Assembly: GCA_016617855.1 (NCBI GenBank)
Contig: JAECUM010001810.1
Coordinates: 62,001 to 126,000 of the forward strand
Length of the DNA: 64,000 bases
Source of the DNA: Megalonaias nervosa
Taxonomy: Eukaryota > Mollusca > Bivalvia > Unionida > Unionidae
Direction of reading: 5' to 3'
Shown here piece after piece: positions 27,594 through 37,614 of the stretch. Both the position numbers and the translations under genes were made by a program. The notes beneath the pieces were generated by a model. It searched no databases, was not told the DNA's origin, and was given only the letters and a program-made list of their open reading frames with translations. Each line of letters begins with the position of its first letter. Position 1 is the first letter of the stretch.

Positions 27594-30500
27594 ACGTCCA
27601 GAGCCTCGACGTCGATTACAATCAAGACAAGTCAGCATTATATTTTCACGTGTATGACCAAGATCACTATTAATTCTGTCTACGGTAAATTGTCTTGGAT
27701 TATTATTCGAATACTGCCATGACATATTACAGTTGCAACTTGCGCAATTATTATTCTGTAATTGTTTTAGTTTTATAATAAATTCAACATCAATATCAAA
27801 GTCATGATTATTTTTTTTGTCAAACTGTTTATAACCAGATAGTTTTTTTCTTATTACGTCATTATTAACAGTTTGATCATTATTTTCTATAAAATTCATA
27901 ATAACTCTACTCAGTTGCGATATTCTCCTGACTCGAGATACGGCGAGATAGACTAAATTCGACCATTCGATCCGATCATCTACAATCCAGATTTTAGTAT
28001 CAGTTATAGTTAATCCCCGTGACGAGTGAATCGTTATAGCATATCCTAACGTCCACGGTGATTTATTCATACTCAGCGCATTCTCAACGACATTAATATC
28101 GACTAAAATAATATCATTCAAGACAAGATTCTGTATCCTTGGTGGAACCAAGGCACCAGGAATTTCAACATCAATATTCTGTCGTCGAGTATCTGAGGGG
28201 CGATAACACAAAGGTACAGGTAGATCTGAAAACTTTTCTTTATGTAACAAAAATAATTTATCCTGTAGTTCATCACGAACTACCTTTCTACTCGCGACTA
28301 TTAAATCAGCGGGATTCCATGAAGTCCAAAATTCATTCATAGATATCTCTGGAATTACTCTTCGCATTATCTCACATTGTACTCTGTCTGGCTGAAGTCT
28401 GATTAACCTTTTAAATTCCTTCAGCGGTTCATCGATAGCTCTATGGTCATCATGTATTTCTTCATAATAATCTACGTTATTCTTTAGCCATTCATGTGGA
28501 GACTCTCCAACAAAAGGTGGTGGTTGACCATGATCGCCGCACATAATCACAGCAGTATTTTTCGTCAATAACCATTCAAGAAATGTTTTTAGTGTTTCTA
28601 ACGACACCGTGCATATCTCGTCCCATATAATATATTTAGGTATATATTTTTCACCCATCCGCGATGGAGTCCACGTGTCTCCGCACCATCTAAAGAAACT
28701 GTGATATGTACATGATTTTACTCCTCGTTGCTTTATTTCTCTAGCAAGTTTATGTGTAGGTGTTAAAACAATCATATCTGAACTATTATTCATAAATAAA
28801 TTAATCACACAAGTTGTTTTACCTGACCCTCCACACCCATTAAGATAAACAGTCTTATGTCTAGATACAGGATCGTACACAGATGGTGCAGATGACTTTG
28901 ATGTTTGATTATTATTTCTGTAATATGTCTCCACAATTTCAACATCGGCAGATTCAGAATAACTAAGTGTATTTTCTTGTTTTATCCTCCACGTCCCCCA
29001 TTCACCATTACCGAGTTTTAATAAATCCTTATATTTTTTATGTACATAAAATGAATCCGTAGCGACTCTGACAGCGTGATGAGGAAATTTATTTATCATC
29101 GATAGTAGGTTTATCGAAACATAAGCTAACATCGAAGATCTTAAATGAGTAAATTGTGGTGAGTCGCCATCAAGGTAGCTCACAATGGTACCTAGTTTTG
29201 TTCCATCTGATAAATAAGCATTACATCTGTTTATAAACGTATTTTTCTCAGTTGTATCAGCGATTATAAAATCTAGTTCAGCGTCGTCCATAATCAATCT
29301 TGTACACGCTCGTTTATAATCGTATGAACCACCTTGAGTAAATTTACCGATTATCTTTCTACCGAGATCTTTTGCAAATTTCTCATCGTATCGTTTCTGC
29401 ATTTATTTATTTTAATAATATGATCTTCATCAATATCAGGGAATTCTTTTCTGGTATCATCGATATTAAATCTGTTCGGTTCTGGTAACCAAACTTGCTT
29501 CTGTGAATTATACGATATAATCGCTTCAGTTACTCTCAACGATATTAAAAATCCAACATCAAGCATATACCGCAATAGTACTATCGGAACCCAACATTTT
29601 TCTGAAAAATGTCTTCCAAACCAAGCATAAGTAATCGGATGGAGATTTTCTGCAAATTCGAATAATTCTACATGAGCAAATCCTGTTAGGTCAACATCTG
29701 GTCCTTCCATGGGAAGGGGTCCGTTTATCGCAACCTTGGTCATGTCATGTGTAGGATGTCCGAATCTTTTAAAGTATTTAGAACATACTCCATATCCAAG
29801 AAAACTCCCAGGATAACACGCTACCATATCAACCGAGATAACATCACTATGGTTGTATTTGGTGTTCCATAACCCACCGTGACCATATTCTAAACAGCTT
29901 TTCTTGACATCTTCAAGGAATTCTGATCGTGTCGTTTTCCATGAATTTTTCTCCTGAGCGAAATAGGCAGCAACCGATGGTACGGTAAAACAGTTATTCA
30001 GTAATTGTCCAACTATGACATCATCAGAGGTATATTTCAATGCAAGATGTTCCATTTCTTCATGAAGAAATTCTGTACGATAAATATCACCCTTAGGCCG
30101 TACAAACTGATCGTAATGATCATATTCCGAACTCTGAAATAACCAAACGGATACAGGGTCGCTTTTGCTGATATTTTTAATAAAATCAAAGATGTCACCA
30201 TCATAAAACTTAACTTTTCTATCTCGTGGAAATATCGTTACAGCATTAGTCCATGCATGTGCATTATGATCAACGATTGTTATAGGGTTTCCATTTTTTA
30301 TATGTTTTGGTTCGTATAATATCTCTCCGGTTAGTGTTTTTACTGTTATTGGAAATCTTAATAACTTTTCTAGTTCAGCAACATCCTTAATAGATGCACC
30401 AGCATCTTTAACCGTTTCTGCCCATGTGTTTATTTTTTTACGTCTTAAATCAGTTAAGCCATTACCACGTATCGCATTTGTAAAATACTCTGTAACTCGT

Positions 30501-30995
30501 TCAGCTACGCAGTTTATTCTTGATATTTTCATCGGTTTGAGATCCGCAACATTAGGTTTATCATTCAGCGGAAATATTCCATATACAACTGCAGTTGCTG
30601 GATAACTTTGTATATAGTAGGGTTTATCAATGCCAGTAAGTATTCCGGGCTTAGATTTATTACTCAAAAGAACAGTATTACCCCGGACTGCACACTGACT
30701 GGATCACGCTTATCACGAATAATCCAAATATCTTCTTCTGTATTTACAATAAATTTTATTAAAATAAAATATTTTTGATTATCAAGGTGATTAATAATTA
30801 CTTTTCCTCGTTTATCATTCATCATATTAGTAACATTTCCAACTCTGAATGTGGACCATGCATGAACTGCACCATCGTCACGAAATTCCTTTTTTGCTTC
30901 ACGAATACGTGCATCGAAGTACTAAATTTATATTCTGATATTCTGTCAAGATCGAATCTAGCAGGGGAAGGTTCAATAACGGATAATTCCTCCAT
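27582..30995 (-). pseudogene. Gene L (E2): PolB-SF1 helicase-HNH fusion, disabled N-terminal half
   Basis: A 606-codon open stretch (27,582-29,402) carries motif B, motif C (RVATDSFY), the whole helicase (NGCGGSGKTT, IIWDEI, CGDHGQPPPF, TIHSSRGLTI, AVSRVRR) and the C-terminal Cys/His nuclease-like module (CASCNCNM, FTVDRINSDLGH, CLDCNRRRG). A second stretch (29,351-30,667) carries the N-terminal domain and motif A (SVDMVACYPG). The frames part at about 29,395; further breaks lie near 30,680 and at about 30,915, where some 35-40 bp present in E1 are missing. Start at 30,995 by comparison with E1. That the two genes share the same fused order proves the fusion predates their divergence. Confidence 0.85.
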
Positions 30996-31044
30996 ATTAT
31001 AATTAGGGCAAGTATATATTTAATTGAACATTAATCTTTTGTAT

Positions 31045-31350
31045 ATGATTCAACCAAATCAATGCCACTGGTTAAAAATCGGTTATACGTCTCCGTGTAA
31101 CAGATCATGCGTGACTGAATACTGTAGTTATCATATGCAATGTGTCAGAAATGGAAGTCTAGGACCAAAACCGTGTATTGTGTGTAGTGCTGGAGTGCGA
31201 GGAAAAACTCAATTGTGCGCGCAATGCGGTGGTAAAAAATACAGAGAGTTAAAACGATATTACGATAAAAAATATAACGCTGACTCTCCTATAAAGACCG
31301 AAGAAGATTATTTGGCTAGATTTTCAAAAAACAATGATTTAGACAAATAA
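31045..31350 (+). CDS. Gene K (E2): zinc-ribbon protein
   Basis: 101 residues from the first ATG (an upstream in-frame TTG at 31,024 is less likely). Cys pairs: SPCNRSC, YCSYHMQC, PCIVCS and LCAQCGG, then a basic/acidic helical tail (KRYYDKKY, TEEDYLARF). Intact, unlike E1. Divergent from gene L and 13 bp upstream of gene J. Family not recognised. Confidence 0.7.
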   Translation: MIQPNQCHWLKIGYTSPCNRSCVTEYCSYHMQCVRNGSLGPKPCIVCSAGVRGKTQLCAQCGGKKYRELKRYYDKKYNADSPIKTEEDYLARFSKNNDLDK

Positions 31351-31363
31351 ATATTATATATAA

Positions 31364-31849
31364 ATGGAACAAAATGAGTTTGTGTCACATCCAATCCTTA
31401 CCAATTATGAAGCATCTCGAGAAGGTGTGATTAGAAACTGCAGATTGAAAAAACCAGTCGGTAGTATTGATAATACTGGTTATCTTAGATTTACTGATAA
31501 TGGCAAGAAAAAAAGATATTTATCTCATATATTCACCTACGAGTGTTTTTTGGGGCTGATCAAGAATGGGTATGTGGTTGACCACATCAACGGCGATAAG
31601 CTTGATAATTCACTTGGAAATCTACGTATTATCACGCAAAGTGAAAACTGTAAGCTTGGAAACACAGGAAGGTGTAAATTATACAGAAAGAGAGCTATTA
31701 AATCAGTGAATACAGAAACTGGGGAGGAAATTAGTTTTGAATCAATTAATTCTGCTGCCAAATACTTTGACATAGTACCACGATCGGTACAATTTGTCGC
31801 AGAAAATATACAAAAATCTTCCTTTTCCAAAAGATTTACACAAAAATAA
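31364..31849 (+). CDS. Gene J (E2): HNH endonuclease
   Basis: 161 residues, intact. Conserved with E1: start MEQNEFVSHP, leading module YEASREGVIRN, HNH core DHINGDKLDNSLGNLRI, and C-terminal EEISFESINSAAKYF. It stops about 10 residues before the E1 protein. Both copies being open while neighbours decay suggests either chance or longer-lasting constraint. Confidence 0.8.
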   Translation: MEQNEFVSHPILTNYEASREGVIRNCRLKKPVGSIDNTGYLRFTDNGKKKRYLSHIFTYECFLGLIKNGYVVDHINGDKLDNSLGNLRIITQSENCKLGNTGRCKLYRKRAIKSVNTETGEEISFESINSAAKYFDIVPRSVQFVAENIQKSSFSKRFTQK

Positions 31850-31983
31850 ATTTTCAATACGTTTAGTCTACCGTATTTTTAATATTACCAAATGATTACT
31901 TGATACCTACTGAAACATGGTTGGGATATAATATGAGGTATCCACAATGCGAAACATATCCATGAGAGATACCTACTGAAACG

Positions 31984-32439
31984 TTAATTTTCCCAAGGAT
32001 TTTGTTTAGCCATAATTACAGTCACTGACTCTGTCAGGGGTCCACCTTCATCGTCGCTGCTCTCAGCGTCATTATCATTTTTTACAGAATCAGATAGCAT
32101 AATCTTTCTTAATTGCATTACACGATTATCCACGATCTTTTTTCTTTCGTACTCGTGAGACAGTTTGGATTTAATATTTTCGATCGAACGTGCAAGAGGT
32201 GCAAATAGCTTTACCTGATTGTCGTTTACCATAGCTAGTGATTCAAGCATAGCTTGATAAATTAATTTTATAAATCTGTAGTTTGAAGGTAGTGTATATT
32301 TATTATCAAATTTTCTTTGTTGCAGTAATTCAAAATCGCACATAATTTTCTGAGGGTCGAGATTATCAGATATTTTTATTCCGTTATGTTTTAGTGTTTT
32401 AATAGCACAGATAATATCATTGATGTTTTCATGGTTCAT
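31984..32439 (-). CDS. Gene I (E2): orphan helical protein
   Basis: 151 residues, intact. N-terminus MNHENINDII; a helical middle (NIKSKLSHEYERKKIV); an acidic patch (DAESSDDEGG) absent from E1; and the conserved end VIMAKQNPWEN. The conserved C-terminal motif in both copies suggests a binding peptide or packaging signal. No family recognised, no membrane segment. Confidence 0.7.
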   Translation of the reverse strand: MNHENINDIICAIKTLKHNGIKISDNLDPQKIMCDFELLQQRKFDNKYTLPSNYRFIKLIYQAMLESLAMVNDNQVKLFAPLARSIENIKSKLSHEYERKKIVDNRVMQLRKIMLSDSVKNDNDAESSDDEGGPLTESVTVIMAKQNPWEN

Positions 32440-32559
32440 TATATATATTTATTTTTTATATTTAATATAAAATAAACAAAAATATACAGCGCGGGGTGAC
32501 ATTCGGTCTACCATTCCATAGTTGTATCAGATAAACCTAATGAGGTTCCGAATCTTTGT

Positions 32560-32760
32560 TTAGACATTTACCCCCAAAGAGACCCCTAAATATCCGTAAC
32601 CGAAACTTTAGAGGCTCAGAGGGTTGTCTGTACGTGTAGGTCTTATTTTAGTGACCAATCAGATTCTGTTTATTGCCTTACAAGAATTCCTAGATATCCG
32701 TAACCGAAACTCTAAGAACTCAAAGGCTGATTGGTCTTTGTGACCTGGAATCTCATTAGG
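32560..32760. repeat. Pair of ~43-bp repeats in E2 cassette
   Basis: Two copies (about 32,580-32,622 and 32,691-32,733) share atatccgtaaccgaaact followed by nnagnnctcanagg. A degenerate relative lies in the E1 cassette at about 16,600-16,642, in the same window orientation. Conservation across two diverged elements hints at a protein-binding or replication site. Confidence 0.6.
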
Positions 32761-32867
32761 TTTATTTTTAGTTTGCGATTGTGTCTTTTGGAATGGCCCC
32801 TGTGTGGGGTGCCCCTTTAGTGAAGTCACAAGGTCACGACCTCATATCACCCCCCGCTGTATATTTT

Positions 32868-32911
32868 TGATGAGATGATATGATGATGATATGATGATGA
32901 TGATGATGAAA
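32868..32911. repeat. (TGA)n-type microsatellite
   Basis: Irregular tga/gat triplets next to the hairpin. Confidence 0.85.
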
Positions 32912-32913
32912 TG

Positions 32914-33019
32914 CCGTCTTCACGCCAGCACACCAACCCATAACGATCAACCAATGGGTGATTCACAAAAGTGAATCCACCACGTGTTGACGTAGTGGAT
33001 TGGTGTACTCTGAAGACGG
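32914..33019 (-). ncRNA. Large imperfect hairpin 3' of the tRNA-like sequence (E2)
   Basis: Outer arms CCGTCTTCA...ACACCAACCCA (32,914-32,940) and TGGATTGGTGT...TGAAGACGG (32,996-33,019) pair over about 20 positions around a small internal loop. The centre holds a second hairpin, GATTCAC-AAAA-GTGAATC. The sequence is unrelated to the E1 hairpin but its position and strand relative to the tRNA-like sequence are the same, so structure rather than sequence seems conserved. Confidence 0.5.
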
Positions 33020-33077
33020 GGGTGGCTGGAGCCCCCAATAAATTATAAATTTTGGCATAAAATCGCCCCCCGCAGAC

Positions 33078-33155
33078 AATTTGTCCTTCTTGGGTTTCGA
33101 ACCATGACCCTCCGGATGAGAGTTTCTACGCGCTATCAACTGAGCTATCGGACCT
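33078..33155 (-). ncRNA. tRNA-like sequence with A and B boxes (E2)
   Basis: On the minus strand: acceptor-like GTCC at the start and GGAC at the end, a canonical A box TAGCTCAGTTGATAGC and a canonical B box GGTTCGAAACC. A CAT lies where the anticodon would be, but the anticodon stem pairs poorly. A T4 on the transcribed strand (33,059-33,062) would stop most RNA polymerase III just after it, before the hairpin. A translating tRNA seems unlikely; a short Pol III RNA is plausible. Confidence 0.6.
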
Positions 33156-33527
33156 TGTTATAAATACATATTGAAAAGTTAGTATGTGTTTACCAATAAC
33201 CTTAACAATATGTCAGTCATATCGTTATTCCTAAAAACTACAATATTCTTAACAAAAACCACATTTTTCTGTCTAAAATGAGATTTTATATTTCTAGTTT
33301 CCAAAATATATATAATTCTGTATAACACTGAGTCTATGCGTGGGCCGTAACAGCGGATATTGATTTAGTTATATAGCGGTTCTTAAAATAACTTTACGCA
33401 CAGCTGTTATGGAATAATCAATATGCAGCCAAAGTCTTCTAGATTTCATTGTGCACGGATTTTATGTAAACAAAAGAATAAATATCCGGATATTTTTTTT
33501 GTTATAAAAACGCATTATGATAATGCT
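33156..33527. other. E2 spacer between cassette and penton gene
   Basis: AT-rich, no gene. It resembles E1 17,210-17,420 at its left side (shared agtttccaaa) and contains the palindrome AATATCCGGATATT (33,481-33,494) shortly after the penton stop codon. Confidence 0.5.
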
Positions 33528-35002
33528 CTATGAGCGTACATACAGGTTTATATTCAGTTCTTCGTTCCTCGTGTCCAGAATTCTATTATTTTGGTCTGTA
33601 AGTTTAAAGTGTATTCTTGATAATAACGGATTATGAACTCGCAGGTACACGGGGTTAATTGGTTCTGATACAATTAACGAACCGGGAGGGACCAACGGAC
33701 TAAAACTGAATAATATGTACCCTTGCTCCGCAGTGCCACTGCGGTGGCTAGATTTAGAAAGATCTACCTGATAGCTACCTTCAATAACATCACATACCAG
33801 ATTGATTGCAATTGTTGTTGTTATGTTTACAATGCCTGGCGATATATGACGTCCGGCACCAAAGGGATTGTTATTGTGTTTTAGTATAACCGGTGGTGGG
33901 GCTATTTTTTCCACGATTCAATTACTCCCGGATAATATTCTTCAATAAGATCATTTAATGATTTCTTCATTTCAGCGTTATTTAAATCTGGTATAACAAA
34001 TGTTTGTAAATCTTTTTCTGTTATTTTATAATGATTAAGAAATAATTGCTTCAAATTTGGTCTTGTGTAAGGACTATCTAATTCAGTAGTTGTAGCTTTC
34101 ATAATACTTCGATCGGCGATATATAAATCGAATAAGATACCATTTAAGTGTTTTATTGACTCGATTATTTGCTGCTTTACGTTATCGTTGTAATGTTGTG
34201 ATAATGAAATAAGTAAATTTCTTAAATCATTAAATGTTTTATCGTATTCAGGTTTAAGAGTATCTAAAAACCATTTAATAAGTTTTTCATCAACACTATC
34301 TCGATCTCGCGCCCCTGGCTTCTTGATAATAGTAAATATTGATCTAATTATCTTGGGGATCCTTTTACCGTCAAAATCGGTAAAGTAGTATGTATCATCG
34401 TTTGGATCATTTTTAAGTGCTATATAATTCCATGGATGTTTTTCTCGATATTCTGGATTTTTAATGAATTTTTCTTCACTCGTTTTAAACTCATTTTTAG
34501 TTGGTTCTGAAACTCCATTATAAACAGGTGGAACATCAGGCCATCCTAACACTGATCTAATCGAACTCTGATAAATATCTACGAGATAATCAGGAGAATT
34601 TATTTCAATTGCCGCTGATAGTGTTGGTTCATAAACAGTGATCGCTATTTTAGATTCTTTCCCTGTGATAGATTTAATTCTGCGTTGGAACTCATCATTA
34701 ATCTGTTCTATTTGATAACTGCCCGTTGAAATTCCAACAACCTGCCAATCAGGTGTTCCATCCGGTTTATTTTTATTCGCAAATACCAATGAATTATTCG
34801 GTTGTTGTCCACCAAACGGTTTTGATCTAATATTAGGCCAACTATAATAAACTCGTAATTGCGCTAATGCTATTTCCTTTGCTGGAATTGCAGTCGGAAA
34901 ATTAACGCTAAATTCAGGATTAGTTGAACTTAATGATATCATAGTAGTTTTTGACGGCGTTGTATTAGCCACGATCTGCTGAAGTAATTGCGACTCTGAC
35001 AT
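33528..35002 (-). pseudogene. Gene H (E2): penton-like protein with one frameshift
   Basis: A 366-codon frame (33,902-35,002) and a 128-codon frame (33,528-33,914) overlap by 13 bp. E1 reads straight across this junction, so a single A lost in an A-run near 33,905-33,912 split one gene. The N-terminal strand motif (SSTNPEFSVNFPTAIP) and C-terminal LTDQ and INLYVRS motifs are as in E1. The insert between them (YFTDFDGKRIPKIIRS; helical LKQLFLNHYKITEKDLQ) is intact. Likely the pentameric vertex protein; the insert might be a spike or fibre-docking domain. Confidence 0.78.
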
Positions 35003-35020
35003 TATTATTATCGTTATTAT

Positions 35021-35517
35021 TTAATTCTCCATCTTTCCGTCACTAGAGAACGCCTCGCGTTCCACTATGAATGCTTCATCGTAGGTTTTCATTATCGTTA
35101 CGAACTCCTCATCAGATATTTTACCATCACTGAGATACGCTGAAATATACGAGCATAATTTAGTGTATGCGGTTGTTGCTGTGTGCAATTTCATCACGTA
35201 CTCGTTTAGTTTATCATTCGTACACGTAGATATTTTTTTTTAGAGATAATACTGAAAATACCTGCACATGTTGTTGCCGTTGAAACTATAATTGTTACAA
35301 CTGCAGGCGCTGTCATCGTTATTGTTGATAGTAATAATCCAGTTCCAGCAATAGCAGCAGAAACCGAGTATACCATTATATCAATAACAACCATACGACG
35401 ACGATATTTTTTTACCTTTATCGTGTAATCGTCGATGATATTTTTTAGTTTAGTTTGACACTCACATACTTGAGCGTATCTGTGACGTTGAACGTCGATA
35501 AATGATTCTTGATTCAT
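35021..35517 (-). pseudogene. Gene G (E2): two-TM protein, frameshifted
   Basis: The N-terminal 95 residues including KYRRRMVVID and both hydrophobic stretches are open. A length change in the A-run of the coding strand (T-run at 35,231-35,240) shifts the frame; the C-terminal part matching E1 (SDGKISDEEF, MKTYDEAF) continues to the stop at 35,021. Confidence 0.65.
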
Positions 35518-35526
35518 TATACTTAT

Positions 35527-36606
35527 TTAAGTAACTAATTCGGGAGTTTCAGCTACAAACTCAATACACCACCAATAAGTCGCTGCGGTTAACTTTTTAT
35601 TATCCGCTATCAGCATAAATGTTTCTTCAGCATCTTTGTTTAACACTATAGACACAGTTCCAGAAAAACTATCGGTTGAATGACGCCATGTAAATGTGGT
35701 AAATATAGTAAATTTTTCAGCACAAAATATAGCTAATCTGTATACACCAGTGACCTCAGCAGTGTGTTTAAGGGTGTTATTTTCCGGTGTCCATGTTGCT
35801 TTTCCTGATGCGACTGTGTACACGATATTAATGATCTGCTTGTGAGGAATTTTAACGAGATTAGTTTTTTGAATAATGTTAGGAATACCACTAATGATAT
35901 CGTTGAGTCTTGCCTTAATGTCAGCGAGATTAGTTCCAAAAAAATCATTAATAGATCTGTTTACATTTCTACGAAAATTTAGAAATGTTTGTATGTGATT
36001 ATTATATTCAGTTCTAAATGCAGCAATTCCATCATTGATAGTCGTTAACGAAGTCGTTATTGGAATTTCCCTATCGTCGACGTATTTCTTCGTTGCAGCG
36101 TCGAAATCTGTTTCTGGTGTTCTGAGATTATTAATACCATTATTATTCATGTCGAGAAATGCACGCATTATACCACCGCGCACTGACACGTACTTGGATT
36201 CTTGATCATCGACGTATTTTTTTGTTGCTGCGTCTGTATCTGCGATTGGATCTCCAAGATACGTAATTTTTCTTCCTGACATAATAATGTCACCGGTAAA
36301 TACATCACCAGTTTTCTTAACATAGTCGTTAACCGACTTACCGGAATCCTGTATTTTACCCTGATCAGTAAAAGTAACGACATTATTAACAACCGCATTT
36401 GGAATTCGTACAAGAACATCTAGTAGTTGTATATTACTCGTTTTTAATCGTCCTTGTTTATCCTGAAAAACGACGACTTCATTTTGATCCACACTTGTTA
36501 TATTTAATAAATCATCGATTTCATTTCTGAGCTGAACAATTGTTGCATATTTAGATAAATCGACCTTCTGAGTTTTACCTGAGGATCTTCCATAAATATC
36601 TACCAT
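35527..36606 (-). CDS. Gene F (E2): fibre-like protein
   Basis: 359 residues from MVDIYGRSS; an in-frame extension upstream to 36,720 runs back over the protease gene and is not shared with E1. It keeps both DAATKKYVDD modules with GG-x-MRAFLDMNNNGI spacing. The C-terminal domain is the most changed part relative to E1 (different loops around the WWC-I-EFVAE end), which fits a receptor-facing knob. Confidence 0.75.
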   Translation of the reverse strand: MVDIYGRSSGKTQKVDLSKYATIVQLRNEIDDLLNITSVDQNEVVVFQDKQGRLKTSNIQLLDVLVRIPNAVVNNVVTFTDQGKIQDSGKSVNDYVKKTGDVFTGDIIMSGRKITYLGDPIADTDAATKKYVDDQESKYVSVRGGIMRAFLDMNNNGINNLRTPETDFDAATKKYVDDREIPITTSLTTINDGIAAFRTEYNNHIQTFLNFRRNVNRSINDFFGTNLADIKARLNDIISGIPNIIQKTNLVKIPHKQIINIVYTVASGKATWTPENNTLKHTAEVTGVYRLAIFCAEKFTIFTTFTWRHSTDSFSGTVSIVLNKDAEETFMLIADNKKLTAATYWWCIEFVAETPELVT

Positions 36607-36625
36607 TATATTTACTGATATCAGT

Positions 36626-37025
36626 TTAAGTATTATGACGTAGCGTAGTGAACGCGTGTACGACTTTATGAGGCGGTGCTGTTGATTTTGATACAGCATC
36701 AAGCATAGCGAGGGTTTCACGGCCGCATATTGGAGGATCAGTTATTTTTTGTGTTGGTAGCGTTGAATACCAGATTGGAATATCGCCGGTAACGTACTTT
36801 AAAAATTCTTTTGGTGGTGCTAATCCATACGAATCGAAATAAATAATTCCACGTGGATCAATTGCATATCCTACCCAGTGCGTGCCTGGGCCAGAATTTT
36901 TATCGAGATTAATGATACCGGTTTCAATATTGTTTGGGTTTCGGTAATTGATCGCGCATAAAAACACCTCTAAAATTTTTTATTTTTAATTGCTTAGCAG
37001 CATTAAGTAAATCAAAATTGGACAT
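36626..37025 (-). pseudogene. Gene E (E2): adenovirus-type protease, frameshifted near its start
   Basis: The core frame (to 36,967 and beyond) has GTHWVGYAID, YFDSYGLAPP, LPTQK and PICGRE with the His, Asp and Cys in order. The start codon segment MSNFDLLNAAKQ at 37,025 lies in another frame that ends after 33 residues; the shift is in the A-rich run near 36,975-36,985. Everything else appears functional. Confidence 0.8.
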
Positions 37026-37033
37026 GGGTGTTA

Positions 37034-37591
37034 TTAGTAAACTGTCCCTGGTAATCTTAGGCCTTTTCCGTACCAGTGTGGGGTCCCTGGTAATCTTAGA
37101 CCCCGACCGTATGCTGGGCCTGATAATCTTAGACGGCCCGGCTGTGGTACGTTTGGTGCTCTTAGACGTCTTCCGTGTTGCTTTTGTCGTGATCTTTTTT
37201 TTAAATTTTCTGCGTGCATAATTCCCTGTCCGGTTGCTTTCTTTAATGCCATTCCAGCAGCGGTTCCAACGGCACCTAACGCAGCTGCCTTTGCAACGGC
37301 TGGTGCTGCAGCTGCTATTAATGCTGGTATTGCTGCAAGAAGCGGAAATATACCACCCGTTTTAGCAATATCTTTGATGGCGCCCGCAGAAAGATTAAGT
37401 TTAACGCCTTTATTTGATTTTTTAGCGTCGTTGAAGTTTTTAAACTGACGCTCGGTCAACGACAGTTTATTTGCACCGGTCATCTGTTCTCGCTTTAGCG
37501 ATATTTTTATTCCACAATTATTTTTTGATGCTGATTGCAACCTTTTAATCTGACCAGGAGTCAGACTCACACTAACGTGATGATATGACAT
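37034..37591 (-). CDS. Gene D (E2): Ala/Gly-rich core-like protein with GLRLPG tail
   Basis: 185 residues, intact. N-terminal VSLTPGQIKRLQ and LSLTERQFKNF modules, a hydrophobic stretch starting GGIFPLLAAIPALI (about residues 78-120), a basic patch (KKRSRQKQHGRRLR) and four tail repeats around G-R-LRL, including YGRGLRLPG and YGKGLRLPG. Minor proteins with hydrophobic centres and GxGLxL tails are common in aquatic adintovirus-like elements; function unproved. Confidence 0.75.
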   Translation of the reverse strand: MSYHHVSVSLTPGQIKRLQSASKNNCGIKISLKREQMTGANKLSLTERQFKNFNDAKKSNKGVKLNLSAGAIKDIAKTGGIFPLLAAIPALIAAAAPAVAKAAALGAVGTAAGMALKKATGQGIMHAENLKKRSRQKQHGRRLRAPNVPQPGRLRLSGPAYGRGLRLPGTPHWYGKGLRLPGTVY

Positions 37592-37614
37592 TATAATTAT
37601 TATGAACGATCTAA

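Larger units (their letters stand above)
31880..33320. other. E2 copy of the inverted cassette
   Basis: Same left-to-right order and strand as in E1 (gene I minus, repeats, hairpin, tRNA-like minus) although the rest of E2 is reversed. It is shorter than in E1 because the AT minisatellite and some direct repeats are missing. Edges are approximate. Confidence 0.7.

Noticed and set aside
33902..33914. Two separate overlapping penton genes in E2.
   Set aside because: E1 reads continuously through this place, so the split is a one-base loss in an A-run.
36607..36720. 38-codon N-terminal extension of the E2 fibre.
   Set aside because: It overlaps the end of the protease gene and is absent from E1; the ATG at 36,606 matches the E1 start.
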